Shown here: positions 39,572 through 50,400 of the stretch, in pieces
Numbering within the stretch: the stretch's first letter is position 1
Layout of the letters: the number at the start of each line of letters is the position of its first letter
Source: Sialis fuliginosa
Taxonomy: Eukaryota; Arthropoda; Insecta; Megaloptera; Sialidae
Assembly (NCBI GenBank): GCA_961205875.1
Contig: OY540815.1
Location: forward strand, 15,995,638 to 16,059,637
DNA: 64,000 bases
Direction of reading: 5' to 3'
Position numbers and translations under genes: made by a program
Notes under the pieces: model-generated
Seen by the model: the letters and a program-made list of their open reading frames with translations, nothing else
What the model was told of the DNA's origin: nothing
The model's database searches: none

Positions 39572-39751
39572 CTGGTAGAGATGCTACTTGGTCCATTAAC
39601 TGCGCGACACCTTGTTGTTTACGAACATCGCCGGCCCGTGGCACACAACGGCGCGGGTTGATCGCTTTACCGCAACAACGGCTCAACAGGTTGCCGAACG
39701 TATCGGCAAGCTCGGCGTTCAGGATGCGCTTCATCTTTACCTCGCTGTAAT
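39572..39751 (-). CDS. MARS2: Mitochondrial methionyl-tRNA synthetase, exon at catalytic to anticodon-binding junction
   Basis: The acceptor is CTTTTCCAG on the minus strand and the donor is CAG/GTGGGT. Two bases complete the Asn codon begun at 61307, then 59 codons, then one base. The peptide [20 protein letters not shown] then [12 protein letters not shown] matches the MetRS segment in which the new polypeptide chain N(S/A)ELAD..GNLL.R enters the helical anticodon-binding domain. The phase chain 1-1-1 between all three exons is consistent. The exon is strongly GC-enriched against its surroundings. The preceding intron is 21.5 kb and hosts a candidate nested gene. Confidence 0.93.
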
Positions 39752-39865
39752 CTGGAAAAGTGATTGGTTTGTAAGGTTTGTCTGGGTGTTTTAGTAAATT
39801 ACAGTTCGTGAGAAAATACAGGGTATCCCATTTTCATAAGAAAAAGCATTTTTTTGAAAACTTAC

Positions 39866-40570
39866 AAGGGAACCTTAAAATAAAATCGTATCGAATTCAA
39901 ATTTTGTATATAGTTAGAGGGGGTCAAGGGTAGTAAGAAAATAATTATTTTAGCTGCGGTAGAACGGTTTAAGGGGGTGAAATGCCCTTATGAAAATGTT
40001 GAAAATAATCGTATATTTCAAATAACTCTGAAACCAATAAAGATTTTAAAAAATGTATAATACAAAATTTTCATGATTTTTTATACTCGTTCAAATGGCA
40101 ACAGTTAACATACGAAAACGTGAAATCGTTCGTTTACCAAAAAAATATTTAACCCTTTCATCGCCACATTATCATATTTCGAAAAATATATACATCATTT
40201 TTTTATTACGTTAGTGATAAGAAAATTGTTGACTTTAGTTGAAAAGTGGCCAATTTAGAAATACCTCTAGAAACTAGTAAATAGATTTTTTAGCGCAAGT
40301 TAGTCTAGAAAATGGCCGGTTACATAAGGTAATTTACATTAAAGTAATTTTTCTTCGGAACTTTTTTAAGTGATAAAATCGTATTGAGTTCAAATTTTGT
40401 ATATAATTAGAGGGAGTCAGGGGTAGTAAGAAAAAAAAATTGCTGCGGTATAATGGTTAAATGGGGTGAAATACTCCTATGAAAATATATATAATAATCA
40501 TCATCACCCCCTCTAACTATATACAAAATTTGAATTCGATACGATTTTATCATTTGAAAAGATTCCCTTG
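39866..40570. mobile_element. Inverted-repeat element Rep-S with an extra internal copy
   Basis: AAATCGTATCGAATTCAAAT..TATAGTTAGAGGGGGT at the left is repeated inverted at 40505-40570 and once more, in direct orientation, at about 40371-40480. The arms enclose a repeat of the GGGGTGAAAT..CCTATGAAAAT motif. Confidence 0.75.
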
Positions 40571-40671
40571 TTAGTGTATGCATATATTTTGTTTTTGCCC
40601 TAGAAGGAAAGATATATGACTCATAACATCTAGCATTATTATAATTGTTCTCAAAAAAATGCTCCATCAAG

Positions 40672-40850
40672 ACATTGGTGTATCATTCAAATTCTAAAAT
40701 AAATATCAGTTGCCTTTGAAAGTATTTCAATTATAATTCATTAACAAAGAAACGTCTACATGGAACCATTATCTCATACATAAATTATTTGTAATTTAAA
40801 ATATATTTGCATACCTATTATAAATTTTCAACAGACGCGGATGCCTACGG
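40672..40850 (+). repeat. Rep-K partial copy
   Basis: ATTGGTGTATCATTCAAATT and AAGAAACGTCTACATGGAAC match the other Rep-K copies at lower identity. Confidence 0.5.
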
Positions 40851-42039
40851 GATATATACATTGAATATGACATTTGATAAATATTGTGTGAAGCAAATCA
40901 CCATCAAGTTTTAGTAGTTACAAACATTATGCATTCATAAACTTTCTTAATCTATGAATAGAGCCAGTAACAGGTCTTTTTTAAATGCATTCCAGTACTT
41001 TTTACACATCGTTAAAAAGCTGATTGTATGTTAAACACAAGTGTCCTAGTAAAAATCTATACATACATATATAGCCGGGTAAGCATGCAAAACATGCCTT
41101 TGCATAGATTTTTTTTGGAAGTCACGTTCTATGTAACTGTAAACCTGAACAAATATTTACTTCCAAAAATTTTTAGTTTTAAAAAAAATAATTTTGTTTG
41201 GTAATCCGTCAGTCGAATTTGATTGCGCTTGTAGTATATTATAGAGGTTCTTATCATCGCAGGTTTAGACGAACTGGGAGCCCTGGAGTTCCGGAAATTG
41301 GTGGTGGGTACACTTGGGGATTAGGGTAACATATATTCTTTATATTTTTAGGTTGCAATCGTGAATGAAGTTCATGAGGTATTTGTATATTTTACTATTC
41401 GATATTATGATATGTGTATTCTTTGTTTCTGGTAGAGGGCATTCTTATTTAAATATGTTCTATTTTTGCGACAGAAAATCGCATATATTTCCAGAACTAC
41501 CCATCGCAGACCAATAAATAATACACCATTAAATAGCTTTTATTCCGCGTTATTTTTTGCGACAGACAACATATTTTATAAATTCTTATACAGTTTACAA
41601 ACGAAGTTGGAACTTCTAACTATAATAGAGCATATATAACTTCTTATGTTAGTATACGATATGTCGTTTGTAAGCACTCAAATGTAAATATAATGCTAGT
41701 AACAAGTTAGAATAACTACTTAATCATTCTAATAGAAAAATTAAAACAACTTGTTATTGCAAATGTAATGTTCCAATTATAATAAAATGCATTTTAATAG
41801 TTTTTAAAAGAAACATCTATTAATTTTCTTTTTTGTTCATATGTATTTCATCATGATAAAGAACCCTTTTAAATGTAGTTGAAAATAATATCAACAAAGT
41901 GGTTTTCCAAGTACCATTTTCGAATGCAGTATAAAAACTTTTCATATAAGTAAACGTAGGAAAAGAAGAATAAAAAACTTGAGAAACTACTTATCATATT
42001 CGTGTATATAATATTATAGTAAACGGAATGTAGAGTCGC

Positions 42040-42509
42040 ATGCAGAAGTGGTCGATCAATTTTCATTAAAATTCGCTTATCACAAACATAGTAGGTTCCT
42101 CCCATTTGATTATTATAATATTTAAATCATTTCTCCATGTACCACACAAAGACAGATATTTTGAAACTCATTTGCTAGATAATATATAGTACTCATATAC
42201 ATATTTGTGCGATTAAATTATTATATATATGTAATCTATTGAAAACTGTATAAGTAAATTTTACGGCAATAAATATTTGATATTCCGAATTTTAGTATGT
42301 TAAACTTGATATAAATTTATTTAATGAAATGGGCGTATATTTGTGTTTTTATTTAAAATGATGTAATTATATAAACTCCACCCTAGAAAATGATAACCGA
42401 TGATGTTTGTCTTAATATTTTTGTAACTGTTGTAAGCAATTCTGACCTTAAGGGTGACAGACGACTTCTGAAGCCCATAGTACATCATGCATGTACTATG
42501 GGCTTTACT
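42040..42509. repeat. Rep-L interspersed repeat, copy 2
   Basis: Matches 1516-2395. Ends in a hairpin at 42475-42509, AAGCCCATAGTAC and its perfect complement around ATCATGCAT. The 100-codon ORF at 42321 (minus) and the 78-codon one at 41869 overlap this repeat and look incidental. Confidence 0.65.
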
Positions 42510-42649
42510 ACTATAATTTTTCATTTGAATAAGAAATACTAATTTCAGATTTTTAGGCATTGTTTTGAAAAAAGATAATACATATTTAAAATATATTTTT
42601 AGTCGAAGCTCACGAATGTTCAATTAAGTATTTTTGTATTTAAACAAAA

Positions 42650-42785
42650 CAAAATAGCCTATGACCTTCCTCATGATGCAAGCTATCTCTCTGCCAAATT
42701 TCATCAAGATCGGTTGAGCGATTTAGCCGTAAAAAATTAACAAACAGAAAACATACAGACAGACTTACTTTCGAATGTTAATTCG
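42650..42785 (+). repeat. RTE-type non-LTR 3' tail
   Basis: TTCATCAAGATCGGTTGAGC after GATGCAAGCTATCTC, ending CATACAGACAGACTTACTTT, is the recurrent 3' tail of RTE-like elements in insects. No reverse transcriptase is attached. Confidence 0.65.
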
Positions 42786-43487
42786 TACTCAAGAATCCTG
42801 TACTATAGTTTCTCTTCAAAACAATACAAGTTTCATGTAAAAATGTTATTAATTCCGTGGGGAAATTAAACTTGTCATAAATTATGGTAATCGTCTGTGG
42901 ATTTAAAATACAAATGAATGTAATTAGAAAAATCTACTACTTTCGTCGCCTCTGGATACAAAAAAAATTAAAAAAGTAAATTAGGCATATTATACAGTGA
43001 CCGTACGCATTACATTTCTTGTTTTTATTTTCTTTGTGCATTGCGACTACACATATGAAAGCTTAAATTACCCTATGTACTATACATAATCAAAAAAAAC
43101 ACGTATTATATAATGTAAGGTTTTGTTTTTTAATTGTAAAATATATGTGACTCTCGTAAAAAGTTTAATTTTTATCTTAACCCATTAATGCCCAAAGGGA
43201 TGTTTTCAAAAATTATAAGAAATGTTTTGTTGATATGTTTATATATTTTTGGGGGGGCCAAGTTCCCCAATTTTTAATGTTGCGTTGACGCACTCTTGGA
43301 CGTTAATGGTTCTTTAAATTACTTATGTGTCTAGTAAAATTTTTAATTGATATTTTTACGAACAATTCGTCCAAAGAGTATTTTTATAATATAATTATAA
43401 AAACTCTGTCTGAATAATTAAAATAATTTTTGAGTCTATAAGGAATAAAATCCATATTGATAGTTTTTTTCAATTGTCTATTATGTA

Positions 43488-43516
43488 TAGCGGCCATAAC
43501 TGGTGCGAGTACCTTA
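43488..43516 (+). mobile_element. Rep-A MITE solo right end
   Basis: Only the right terminus remains: TAGCGGCCATAACTGGTGCG then AGTACCTTA. No left partner is nearby. Confidence 0.7.
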
Positions 43517-44254
43517 TTTCGAAAAAAATGTAAGAGAAGTCACGGAGACCTGCTAATTCTATGAAATATATGTTTTACTTATTTTTTTTCTTATCTTTAA
43601 CTTTTTGTACAAAATATTTATTTAAAAAAATAAATTAATATACTTTTTATTCAAATACTTTTCCACGATCTACTCAAGTTGTTATGAACGTTTTCTTAGA
43701 AGTACTATATTTTTAATTAATTTTAATGGGGTATTTGAAAGCTTTATGTATAATAAAGATGAGTTGTACATAAATTACTTTTGAATAATTTATACAAAAA
43801 TTAAAACCTACGAAAGTGTATAACTAAAGCTGATATAATGTTTATTAAAATGTTTTAATGAGACCGCAAGGAATAAATTATTTAAATAGTATCTATAATT
43901 TACAATCCAAAATTACTTAACCATGTTACAAAATATATGCATGAAAGGGTTAACTTCCAAAATACAAAAGTAGTAGGTATAAGTGCAATTTTATAGTATC
44001 ATTCTAATTTTGGCCAAACTTTCACCAACCGTGAAATGTAAACAAAACATGATGAGTATAATAAAACATGAAGTAAACAAAATCAATATAGATCCGATAT
44101 GTTAAATTGTTACACGAATCTCTTTGTCAGAAACATAACACACTACACTATAATGCACATACATATAAATCAAAACCAAACCATCAATCATGTAACGTGC
44201 AAAGGTACACACACTGTATACAGAATGATCCATATATTTACATACATATTATTA

Positions 44255-44830
44255 ACTATATTGTATTGTTTCTTCACAATATCCTTGTCACACGCATAAC
44301 TGAACCGATATTATTGAAACTTGGTTGGATGGTTGGGTCTGGCTTGAGGACGATCCCATTCCAAAACCATCAAAATTGTATGTAAGGGGGAGAGGTGACA
44401 TCCCAAAATATATATTTTTTCAAGATATCTCAAGAATGACACATGTTACGTGAAAATTTTATATAATATTTTTTGTAGAGCATTAAATTTCCTACAACGA
44501 TTGTTGTAAAATATTCCCTTACAAAGATTGATCTCAATTTATTTTCAAAAATTGTGTTTTGTTTTTCTAAATTGATATTTCCTTGGACATATTAAATGTC
44601 ATTTTGACGTTTGCATAACTTTAGATTTAGATTAAAATTGTCAAAAAATTAAAAATATACGAAAAAATAATCAGCTACGTCTTAAGAAAAATTTCGAAAT
44701 TTTTTAATAATATTGTATAAAAATTAAATGGTTAACCAATTCCAGGCAATTTACCTAAACACTATCGGTTTTAATTTAAATTGTTCAATAATTAACTACT
44801 TTTGGTGAAACATCCTTTCTTGTACGAAGT
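44255..44830 (-). repeat. Rep-D copy 2, reverse orientation
   Basis: Inverted match to 3838-4290 over nearly its full length, including TTGTCACACGCATAACTGAA and CAAGATATCTCAAGAATGAC. It lies 130 bp beyond the end of the nested candidate gene. The 66- and 92-codon ORFs here belong to the repeat. Confidence 0.65.
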
Positions 44831-44926
44831 TAGGCTACAAACCGCCAAGAATCAATAAATAATAAGGAATCGAAATAAACAAGGATATTAAAATATTTTT
44901 ACAAAATGATAAAAACAAAATCATTT

Positions 44927-44932
44927 TTTATT
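44927..44932 (-). promoter_or_regulatory. Poly(A) signal of the nested candidate gene
   Basis: AATAAA on the minus strand, 32 nt after the TGA of the exon at 44965-45183. The close spacing supports that exon being a genuine 3' end. Confidence 0.5.
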
Positions 44933-44964
44933 ATTTGTATGTCATCTGTTGGGTTCCCTTTTCT

Positions 44965-45183
44965 TCAAGTCGCATATTTTTCGTTCGCCATGTATACACG
45001 AATAGCTGATTGTGCTTGCGACATGTCTTCGTCATTGGAAATCATCGTATCCGGAAGCGGGCTGCTGTCAATACAAACATCCTCCGATTTGCCAATGAGG
45101 TCGTAGACGCGATCATGTACATAATGCGTGCGTAAATCACCAGTGGCGGGGGCGCAGAGATCATGTAAATTTAAAGGCACTGC
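44965..45183 (-). CDS. Nested candidate gene, last coding exon (unrecognised protein C-terminus)
   Basis: The acceptor on the minus strand is a T-rich tract then ATGCCAG. Seventy-two open codons run to TGA at 44967-44965. The start reads AVPLNLHDLCAPATGDLRTH then YVHDRVYDLIGKSEDVCID; the end is QSAIRVYMANEKYAT. Composition and codon choice look coding, with many Asp, balanced residues and GC well above the flanks. An AATAAA on this strand follows 32 nt after the stop. I do not recognise the family; there is no signal peptide, membrane segment or catalytic motif. It could instead be the last exon of a longer gene with other 5' exons, or an alternative terminal exon. The phase chain with 47567-47646 makes a separate gene the better reading. 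All three exons sum to 324 nt, 107 residues. Confidence 0.6.
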   Translation of the reverse strand, partial: AVPLNLHDLCAPATGDLRTHYVHDRVYDLIGKSEDVCIDSSPLPDTMISNDEDMSQAQSAIRVYMANEKYAT

Positions 45184-45300
45184 CTGGCATAAAAATGTTT
45201 ATAAAAAAACTTCTGTTCAGAAGCTTGTAATCGTTGATAATAGTAGATAATTTATATTTACAATGTATTATTGAATTGTTTATTCTAATTGTACCTACAG

Positions 45301-45644
45301 CAGCGATTCTCAACTTGTGGGGTTCGCCCCTCTAGGGGGCGTGATAAAACTAAGTATATCGAGAAAAAATATTATTAAAAAAAATATTTTATTTACTGAA
45401 AGAAAAGCAATAAAATACATTCAGACATAATAAAAAATAAAATACACATTTACATTTACACTGATATAATACACTTGTCAATATTAAATTAAAAACAAGA
45501 TTAATAATTATTAGTGCTTCCCTTGGGCCTGTCTTGCAGAGCAAAGTTTTCGAAAGAAGTTTTAATAAAATTGTTGTATGTGGGGGAGGATAAGAATTGT
45601 GATTGAAAGTTGGGTCACAAATACTAAAAGGTTGAGAAACGCTG
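45301..45644. mobile_element. hAT/SPIN-like non-autonomous element with perfect 8-bp target duplication
   Basis: The termini are CAGCGATTCTCAAC and GTTGAGAAACGCTG (13 of 14 match as inverted repeats). The element is bounded by ACCTACAG at 45293-45300 and 45645-45652, a perfect 8-bp duplication as hAT elements make. Subterminal TTGTGGGGTTCGCCCC and the right-side GGGTCACAAATACTAAAAGG resemble Charlie/SPIN-type hAT ends. At 344 bp it lacks transposase. Confidence 0.9.
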
Positions 45645-45969
45645 ACCTACAGGGTAAATCCATTAAAAAGGACGTTACTACTTTATGCTAATTAAAACGA
45701 TATTTTTGATAACAATATAAAATAATATGAAATAACACCTAAAAAGGGGCTGATTTTTATCAACATTATTATGTTAATAGGAGATTTCTGCACACTTATT
45801 ATTAGATTTGAAAAAAGGCTCATTAGTGCCCGTGTAATGGGCGTTACAAATTTCGGAAAGCTATTATTTTAGCTATAAGTAATTTAAGTCAGGTAAATCT
45901 ACGAAATCTCTTACTCCATTTTTCGTTGTTTTTTATATACCGTGACTATATTAATTCATTTTATTATCT

Positions 45970-46085
45970 TTTATTAGTTTGTCAGAAATATGTTTTAATA
46001 AAATAAGAATCACGTACCTACACTGTTCACTGTCAGGATTACGTATAAGAAAGTCCCGTGGTTCCCATGGCAGATATTTTGTTTC
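45970..46085 (+). repeat. Rep-F fragment
   Basis: AAGAATCACGTACCTACACT GTTCACTGTCA and AGAAAGTCCCGTGG match 720-790 closely. Confidence 0.6.
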
Positions 46086-47566
46086 TAACATAAAATTTTA
46101 ATAATTATTTTATTAACACATTGCGTGGTTCATACATACATGGACGACACCGTGTTTCTCATATAATATGATAGTGGCTTATAAGGAACCTATCCAATAT
46201 GTTCGAGGTTTCGGCTGTCTAATGAAAATTGCAGACTTAGATTACAAAATAAAAAACGTTATAAAAATAAAAAAGTCGAATTGACTTTTGTACTGAATAT
46301 CAACCATTGTAAATTCAATCCATATTCCCGTCTACTAGTTTGAACTTTCATTTGATCAAATTGATAAAGTTTCAACTTCAACTCACAATAATGGTTAAAA
46401 GTCACATTGGTATGTGTCTGACCCCAGTCTACCTTTCTCGAAGTATTTTTACTATAGAAAAATATTTAACTCATTTTCTATTTTATTATTTTTCCTGGTA
46501 AGTTATCATTATATCAATAATTTTTTGGAGACACAGTGAAGGATCAAATTCAATTTAAAATGGCATAATATAATCTAGAAGTGTTTTTTAAGAAAATAGT
46601 ATTTACGGAAAAAATTACTGAAAACTGTATTTTATTTTTCTATTTCCATATTATTATTTATAAATTACATAACATCATGAATTTGACATATTGAGGGTGT
46701 AGGTCTCACTAAATACCCCAATATTTTTTGCACAAATTCTCAGAATTTTCGAAGATAAAAAAGTTGTAGCTTACGCCAAAATGAATCCATTCACGAAGGA
46801 GTATTTTTTATTTCAAAATTTAAAGCCGGGACCGAGGACTATTATTTAAATTACAGATTTATTTAAATTTAATAAGTGAGGTCGGGTGTAATAAAAAAAG
46901 TATGACTGCCGTCCGAGGGTTAATCCAAACTTCAATATATCCTGACTAAAATATTAAGCACGTTGAACATACAAACATATGTACATTGCACATACATATA
47001 TCAATTACAAATCATAACCAAAGGCTAATAATATTAACAATAAGACAACATAAATGGACACTAGATACCAGATTACAAATTACATATATGAAATAGACAC
47101 CAATAGAAATAGAAGATACAACAATAGTATAGTACGTTTACAAATTGTTGGTAACTGAATTCTGATATCTGACCGCCACTGTATATACACATACATGTGT
47201 GTAAGAGAGAGAGAGAGACTACGATAGCGACAAACGGAGAGAAACAACAGAAGGCTTGGAAACAGTGGTGATTTCGGAAAGTTGTTTGAAGTAGTTTGCA
47301 GTTACATTAATTCGTTAATCAAAGTATTTGGGCACTCTTGTAGAAATATAGATAGGGGAATAGTTGTTGTCGTGATCCATTATTAAATAAGTTTCACTCA
47401 GAAAATTACATACTGCTAGAAGTAAATAAGGTACTTGGGGGTAATAAGGCCTAAGAGTAGAAAAAATAGGTTTAAAATCCCCGCACGCATACATGAACCT
47501 GTACACACATATATCATATCAAATACAAATCCCCTAACCATAAAAATTGTAAGAGTTTAGACTTAC

Positions 47567-47646
47567 ACGTGTTTCAATAGCAATGCTATCATCATCAGAA
47601 GAATATGTCAGTATATCAGCAGAAGATGCAAATGATTTCGAATGCC
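47567..47646 (-). CDS. Nested candidate gene, exon 2
   Basis: An 80-nt exon on the minus strand, from an ATAATTAG acceptor to a consensus CGT/GTAAGT donor. It has two bases completing a codon and 26 open codons: HSKSFASSADILTYSS followed by DDDSIAIETR. It ends in phase 0, which joins cleanly to GCA at 45183. The acidic Ser/Asp stretch resembles a casein kinase 2 target, but no domain is recognised. The other two frames contain stops. It lies in the large MARS2 intron on the same strand. Confidence 0.5.
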
Positions 47647-48551
47647 CTAATTATTAGAGTTATTATTACTGTTAAAACTATTTACAATGTTTAATTTAAT
47701 CCCAATTTCCAAATATATGTTGATTAATTTTGAAAATTTTACCCTTAGGCCTTATTATGCTACCGTATTTTTATGTTTATTTTAAATATGATAATTTTTG
47801 TTTTGATAATTGATAGAATTTATATTTTTTTGTTTTAGTTTATTTATAAGACTTAGAGAAACAGATTGATAAGAATTTTTCTTGATTACATGCAATGTTT
47901 TTCATTTTATTATAAATTTAAGCTTAGCAGGCAAAGTACCTTACATATAATATGTACTAATTTACGCGAAAAAATACCTCGTATATAATATATATAATTC
48001 TACTGGTGACGGATGACTGATAGGACCAGGATGTGCCCTGAGGCAATCATGGCAGGAAACAGTTATTTACTTAATTTATACTGTATTCATCCATTATAAA
48101 TTTCTATTTTTTCATTCATGTCATATTAATTGCAAAAATAATAATAATTGGTATTTAAATAATATCATTGGCTTTTGATCCACCAATATTTTCACAAATA
48201 TGAAAACCACCAAAATATATAAATAATAAATTTGGATATTCATTAATCAAACAAAACGCCAAGTTTACAATTTGCTGTCAATCAAATTTGTTTAAAACTA
48301 ATTTACAGACATAAATATTAATTCATCAATATTAAATCTTTGGCAAACGTAAACAGTAAACATATTATAAATGCGATATCTGTATACAGCAACATTGAAA
48401 TGATAATAATAATTGTATTACATTTCACCGAAGCTATCTACATAATACTGTTTTCGTTAATAACGTATTCTAATTAACGGCTAAATTATTATTTCATTCA
48501 CATGAATATATAATCATATCTAATCTAAATTAGATATAAATATAAATACGC

Positions 48552-48794
48552 TTACCCTGGGTTGCATAAAGCAAAATTAACCATGATTAGTTAATCAGTT
48601 ATTTTCAAACCATGATTAACGTTAATTATAAACTTAATCTCAATTTGTAAATGAACAATTCACTAAATATGATAATTTTTTACCTCATAAAATTTATCAT
48701 AACCGTAATTGTTTTTTAGAATTGACGTAATAATGGTTTTAAAACAACTGATTAACTAATCGTGATTAATTTTGCTTTATGCAACCCAAGGTTA
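48552..48794. mobile_element. Harbinger-like MITE (TTA flanks, about 45-bp inverted repeats)
   Basis: CCCTGGGTTGCATAAAGCAA and its inverted partner continue for about 45 bp each with few mismatches. TTA lies at both borders, matching the 3-bp TWA duplication of PIF/Harbinger elements. Assignment rests on the duplication and terminal pattern only. Confidence 0.7.
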
Positions 48795-48861
48795 GTGTAC
48801 TAACTATAGATTTTAATCAATATAATATTAAATATCAAATCAAAAAAATTGATATCTATAA

Positions 48862-49230
48862 TAAGGTAGTGGCACCAGTCTTGGAAACGACCCCAGTAAT
48901 GGAAAAATTTTAATTAAATCTACTGAATTAGAAATATTTGTTGATATTTGATAACTACAATTTCTGAATATTAATCTATGTATATGCATTTAACTGTCTT
49001 ACAGCGTGATTTGATGACAATCGGCCAATAGGTGTCAAAATGGTGGACATTTAAACTTATTATTAGAATAATTTATTTATTAATTATTATATTATCATAG
49101 CAACTGCTTTACATTGTTTCAAATTTGACGATTCTTTCTTTTATATCTTTTGTGTCGTAGTACTTATCATTTTGTAATCATTAGCAAGAGTCCATCACTG
49201 CGTGCTCATTACTGGTTTTACCTTTTCCAT
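48862..49230 (+). mobile_element. Rep-A MITE copy 4, right end lost
   Basis: The left terminus TAAGGTAGTGGCACCAGTCT and interior are intact. Homology stops just after TTACTGGTTTTACCTTTTCC, where unrelated sequence with a local repeat (AAAATCGCCGTAA at about 49250 and 49400) begins. Confidence 0.8.
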
Positions 49231-49624
49231 TTTTTCAAAATTTTGGAGAAAAATCGCCGTAAATTTTGAATGGGTGATCAAATTTGATTTTGGTGGACAT
49301 ATTTGAAATCAGCGTGTAAAAATCTATATAATAAACATACTTTTAACTAAATCTAAAAAAAATTGTCTGTAGTTCTCAGTGTCAGTTTTATCAAAATTTT
49401 AGAGAAAAATCGCCGTAACTTATAAACGGGTGATCGAATTTGATTTTGGTCGAAATATTTTAAATTAGCGTGTAAAAAAACGTATGTCATGGGTTATTTA
49501 GTGATGAGAAGTGCAATTGTAAAAGTAGAAAGCGAAAAAAAAAATAAGGAAAATGTATAATTTTTTTTTAAATAATGGCTGCAATACGAACAACACCTTA
49601 AATTGATAAATTTCACAAACATAC

Positions 49625-49649
49625 CTAACATAACAGCTATCAATCGCAT
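49625..49649 (-). CDS. Nested candidate gene, short first coding exon (uncertain start)
   Basis: On the minus strand an ATG at 49649 opens MRLIAVML plus one base, then a good GTATGT donor. The single leftover base is the phase needed by the acceptor at 47646. The start is the weak point. The ATG has a poor context (T at -3). A better-placed ATG at 49665, with A at -3, opens a different frame that would continue MKEIFNAIDSCYVR and stop 9 codons into exon 2. Either that ATG is an overlapping upstream ORF, or the true start exon differs. The exon sits at the edge of a GC- and CpG-rich block (49685-49954) that could be a promoter and 5'UTR. Confidence 0.35.
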
Positions 49650-49684
49650 TAAAAATCTCTTTCATTGTTAGAAATAACTTTGTT

Positions 49685-49954
49685 TTATAACAGCGCGGGA
49701 ATTAAAAAGATAAAATTGCGACTATTATGCACGACAAAACACGAAGTACAATTGACGTAATGTGCACACAACTCGCGACACAATATAATTGCGTCCATTT
49801 TGCGTACAAAGTAACTAACTTCATTACAGTAATTTCTCTTACAACGTGTTGCTTCCGCGGCGCTCAGCGCAATTAGCGCCAACCGCCGCTGAATCTCAAA
49901 CACAGCTATAAATATACTCGCTGCTAATGTGTGTTCCCTTCTTTCTACTCGCAA
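49685..49954 (-). promoter_or_regulatory. GC/CpG-rich block, possible promoter and 5'UTR of the nested gene
   Basis: About 270 bp of markedly higher GC and CpG, with a core of GGCGGTTGGCGC and GAGCGCCGCGG on the minus strand, sits directly upstream of the candidate first exon. It is open on the minus strand (89 codons) but the product resembles nothing I know. A TATAAATA box on the + strand at 49907-49914 reads TATTTATA on the minus strand, so direction is ambiguous. A transposon fragment is the main alternative. Confidence 0.35.
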
Positions 49955-50029
49955 TTTGGCTAATTCTGTTCAACCACTCGTTTTTTTTACTTTCTTATAG
50001 CCATATAAGATATATACTCATATATTATA

Positions 50030-50400
50030 CTAGCGCATTGGACCCGGTGTTACCCGAAGATATTATTTCAACTAAACATAAAGCAACCATGCCCACTCGA
50101 CATACCCACCCAACATGCTTACAACATACGATTCACCGTTGTTTTTTTTTCCGACTTTTACACAAAATAAACAAAAATTATACACCTAAACTTTACCTAT
50201 TTATTAGTGAAAACCGGAATAAAATCCATTCAGTAGTTATTGAGAAAATCGTGTAAAATTATATTTTCAAACTTCCAAGAAACACCACGTTTTGCCTTAG
50301 AATTTGTATGAAAATCAAAAATAAATAAATAAATAGGTTAACAACAATCATAATAATTAATTTCGATATTTTACCTTTCTTGGAAGTGAATTTTTCTTTA
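50030..50400 (+). repeat. Rep-G copy 2
   Basis: ACTAGCGCATTGGACCCGGT onward matches 33625-33975 closely. The 109-codon ORF at 49927-50256 runs through it and is not a gene. Confidence 0.65.

Noticed and set aside
39562-39794. Two overlapping + strand ORFs
   Set aside because: Antisense shadows of the MARS2 exon at 39572-39751.
47975-48039. Minus-strand exon-like block after a pyrimidine-rich TTGCCTCAG
   Set aside because: Good acceptor, but none of its open frames leaves in the phase needed by 47646, and the donor (GTATTT) is poor.
49907-49914. Perfect TATAAATA on the + strand as a promoter for a + strand gene
   Set aside because: No coding sequence follows on the + strand, and the word is common in such AT-rich DNA.
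49927-50256. 109-codon + strand ORF
   Set aside because: Runs from unique DNA into Rep-G; no start context, and the other Rep-G copy has no matching frame.
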